6,257 bases of DNA from Eubacterium sp. (GTDB taxonomy: Bacteria; Bacillota_A; Clostridia; Peptostreptococcales; Anaerovoracaceae), in NCBI GenBank assembly GCA_021769545.1, contig JAETSS010000086.1, positions 1 to 6,257 of the forward strand, given 5' to 3'. A model generated the notes under the pieces. It saw nothing but the letters and a program-made list of their open reading frames with translations. It was not told the origin of the DNA and made no database searches. Numbering within the stretch: the stretch's first letter is position 1; each line of letters begins with the position of its first letter. Position numbers and translations under genes: made by a program. Below, in pieces: positions 5,517 to 6,257 of this stretch.

Positions 5517-6257
5517 ATGAAACGACATATCAGAAAAAACCGAAGATTAAAGAAAAAATTAAGGTCATTTACAGGAATGGTCCTTGATATACTGCAGCTT
5601 CCCGTGGTTAGATCGGTGCTGCTCCTCATCATCGCCCTCTGCCTACTGCTGTTCATAGCGCCCTATGTCCTGTCAAAACTGGCCCCTGCATCGGAGGATG
5701 GCGAAATGGAGCTGATCCCGCAGGCAAGCTTTGAGACCATGGAAACTCCCGATACCATAGAGGTCTACAGGGAGGATTCGGGGAAAACCGATACAATAGA
5801 TTTTGAAGATTATGTAAAGGGCGTCGTTTCCGGTGAAATGCCTTCGTCCTTTCGCCTTGAAGCCCTTAAGGCACAGGCGGTGGCCGCACGTACATATTCC
5901 CTTGCAAGGGTCATAAAGGCCAAAGAAAACGGCAATCCTGCCGCTCATCCCGAGGCTCCCCTGTGCGATACCACCCACTGTCAGGTCTACAGAGACCCGT
6001 CGGAATTAAAGGAACTCAAGGGCAAGGACTGGATGAAGGACGACTGGAAAAAAATATGTACGGCTGTAGACTCTACCCAAGGAGAGCTTATGTATTATAA
6101 AGGAAATCTCGTTACGCAGGCGCTGTTCCATTCATCCAGCGGCGGCAAGACCGAAAATTCCGAAGACGTATTCGCCTCTGCAGTCCCCTACCTGGTCAGC
6201 GTGGACAGTCCTTATGAGGACGAGGCGACCCATCAGGCCGACGAGAATTCCTTTACC
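5517..6257 (+). CDS. spoIID: Stage II sporulation protein D, SpoIID/LytB-type lytic transglycosylase (partial, 3' end missing)
   Basis: A membrane-anchored peptidoglycan lytic transglycosylase that, in sporulating Firmicutes, works with SpoIIP and SpoIIM to remove septal peptidoglycan and drive engulfment. The frame is open for all 247 codons to the window edge; homologues are usually about 330-360 residues. Residues 1-16 are strongly basic, 31-52 form one membrane segment, and an extracytoplasmic part follows, giving an N-in anchor. The SpoIID domain starts near residue 80: FEDYVKGVVSGEMPSSF carries the catalytic Glu107, then LEALKAQAVAARTYSL (115-129). Cys150, His154 and Cys155 in LCDTTHCQVY match the zinc-site pattern I recall from Clostridioides difficile SpoIID. 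FHSSSGGKTENSEDVF (204-219) and VPYLVSVDSPYE (223-234) are further signatures. The gene is divergent from the metabolic operon. A vegetative LytB-like paralogue is the alternative. Confidence 0.92.
   Translation, partial: MKRHIRKNRRLKKKLRSFTGMVLDILQLPVVRSVLLLIIALCLLLFIAPYVLSKLAPASEDGEMELIPQASFETMETPDTIEVYREDSGKTDTIDFEDYVKGVVSGEMPSSFRLEALKAQAVAARTYSLARVIKAKENGNPAAHPEAPLCDTTHCQVYRDPSELKELKGKDWMKDDWKKICTAVDSTQGELMYYKGNLVTQALFHSSSGGKTENSEDVFASAVPYLVSVDSPYEDEATHQADENSFT

Noticed and set aside
5673..5978. 101-codon minus-strand open frame inside spoIID
   Set aside because: It is antisense to a confidently recognised SpoIID domain, lacks a ribosome binding site, and has Gly/Cys-rich shadow content.

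Overview
The window reads as ordinary chromosomal DNA from an anaerobic, spore-forming member of the Clostridia (Firmicutes). Five things point there: a class III fructose-1,6-bisphosphatase, a two-subunit [4Fe-4S] fumarase, the MetA plus MetY acetyl route to homocysteine, a SpoIID sporulation protein, and strong AGGAGG-type ribosome binding sites. I cannot name a genus from the sequence alone.

Layout. Seven genes lie on the minus strand from about 5418 down to 1, and one lies on the plus strand at the right end. From right to left on the minus strand they are: a hotdog-fold thioesterase (4912-5418), a flavodoxin-like FMN oxidoreductase (4323-4892), fumarase alpha (3465-4307), fumarase beta (2889-3449), O-acetylhomoserine sulfhydrylase metY (1575-2843), homoserine O-acetyltransferase metA (607-1536), and the first 150 codons of fbp (1-452, cut by the window edge). 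A divergent spoIID gene starts at 5517 and is cut at 6257. No gap without a gene reaches 300 bases. The largest are 453-606, with the metA terminator and fbp promoter, and 5419-5516, with the divergent control region.

Transcription. The first four minus-strand genes are separated by only 15-19 bases and look like one operon. A near-consensus sigma-A promoter (TTGAAA, 17 bases, TATAAT) for metY-metA overlaps the end of the fumarase beta gene. No terminator separates fumarase from metY, so metYA may be read both from its own promoter and by readthrough. A stem-loop terminator follows metA, and fbp then has its own promoter. spoIID has a candidate sigma-E promoter.

Function. MetA carries Glu at position 111, the residue associated with acetyl-CoA rather than succinyl-CoA use. 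It should make O-acetylhomoserine, which MetY condenses with sulfide to homocysteine. Fumarase interconverts fumarate and malate, and Fbp is the gluconeogenic phosphatase. The thioesterase and the FMN oxidoreductase have no assignable substrates. I found no mobile element, CRISPR array, RNA gene or clear candidate for an undescribed system. The points most worth a second look are the acyl-donor residue, the embedded metYA promoter with no room for a riboswitch, the four-gene thioesterase-oxidoreductase-fumarase operon, and the sigma-E-like promoter.
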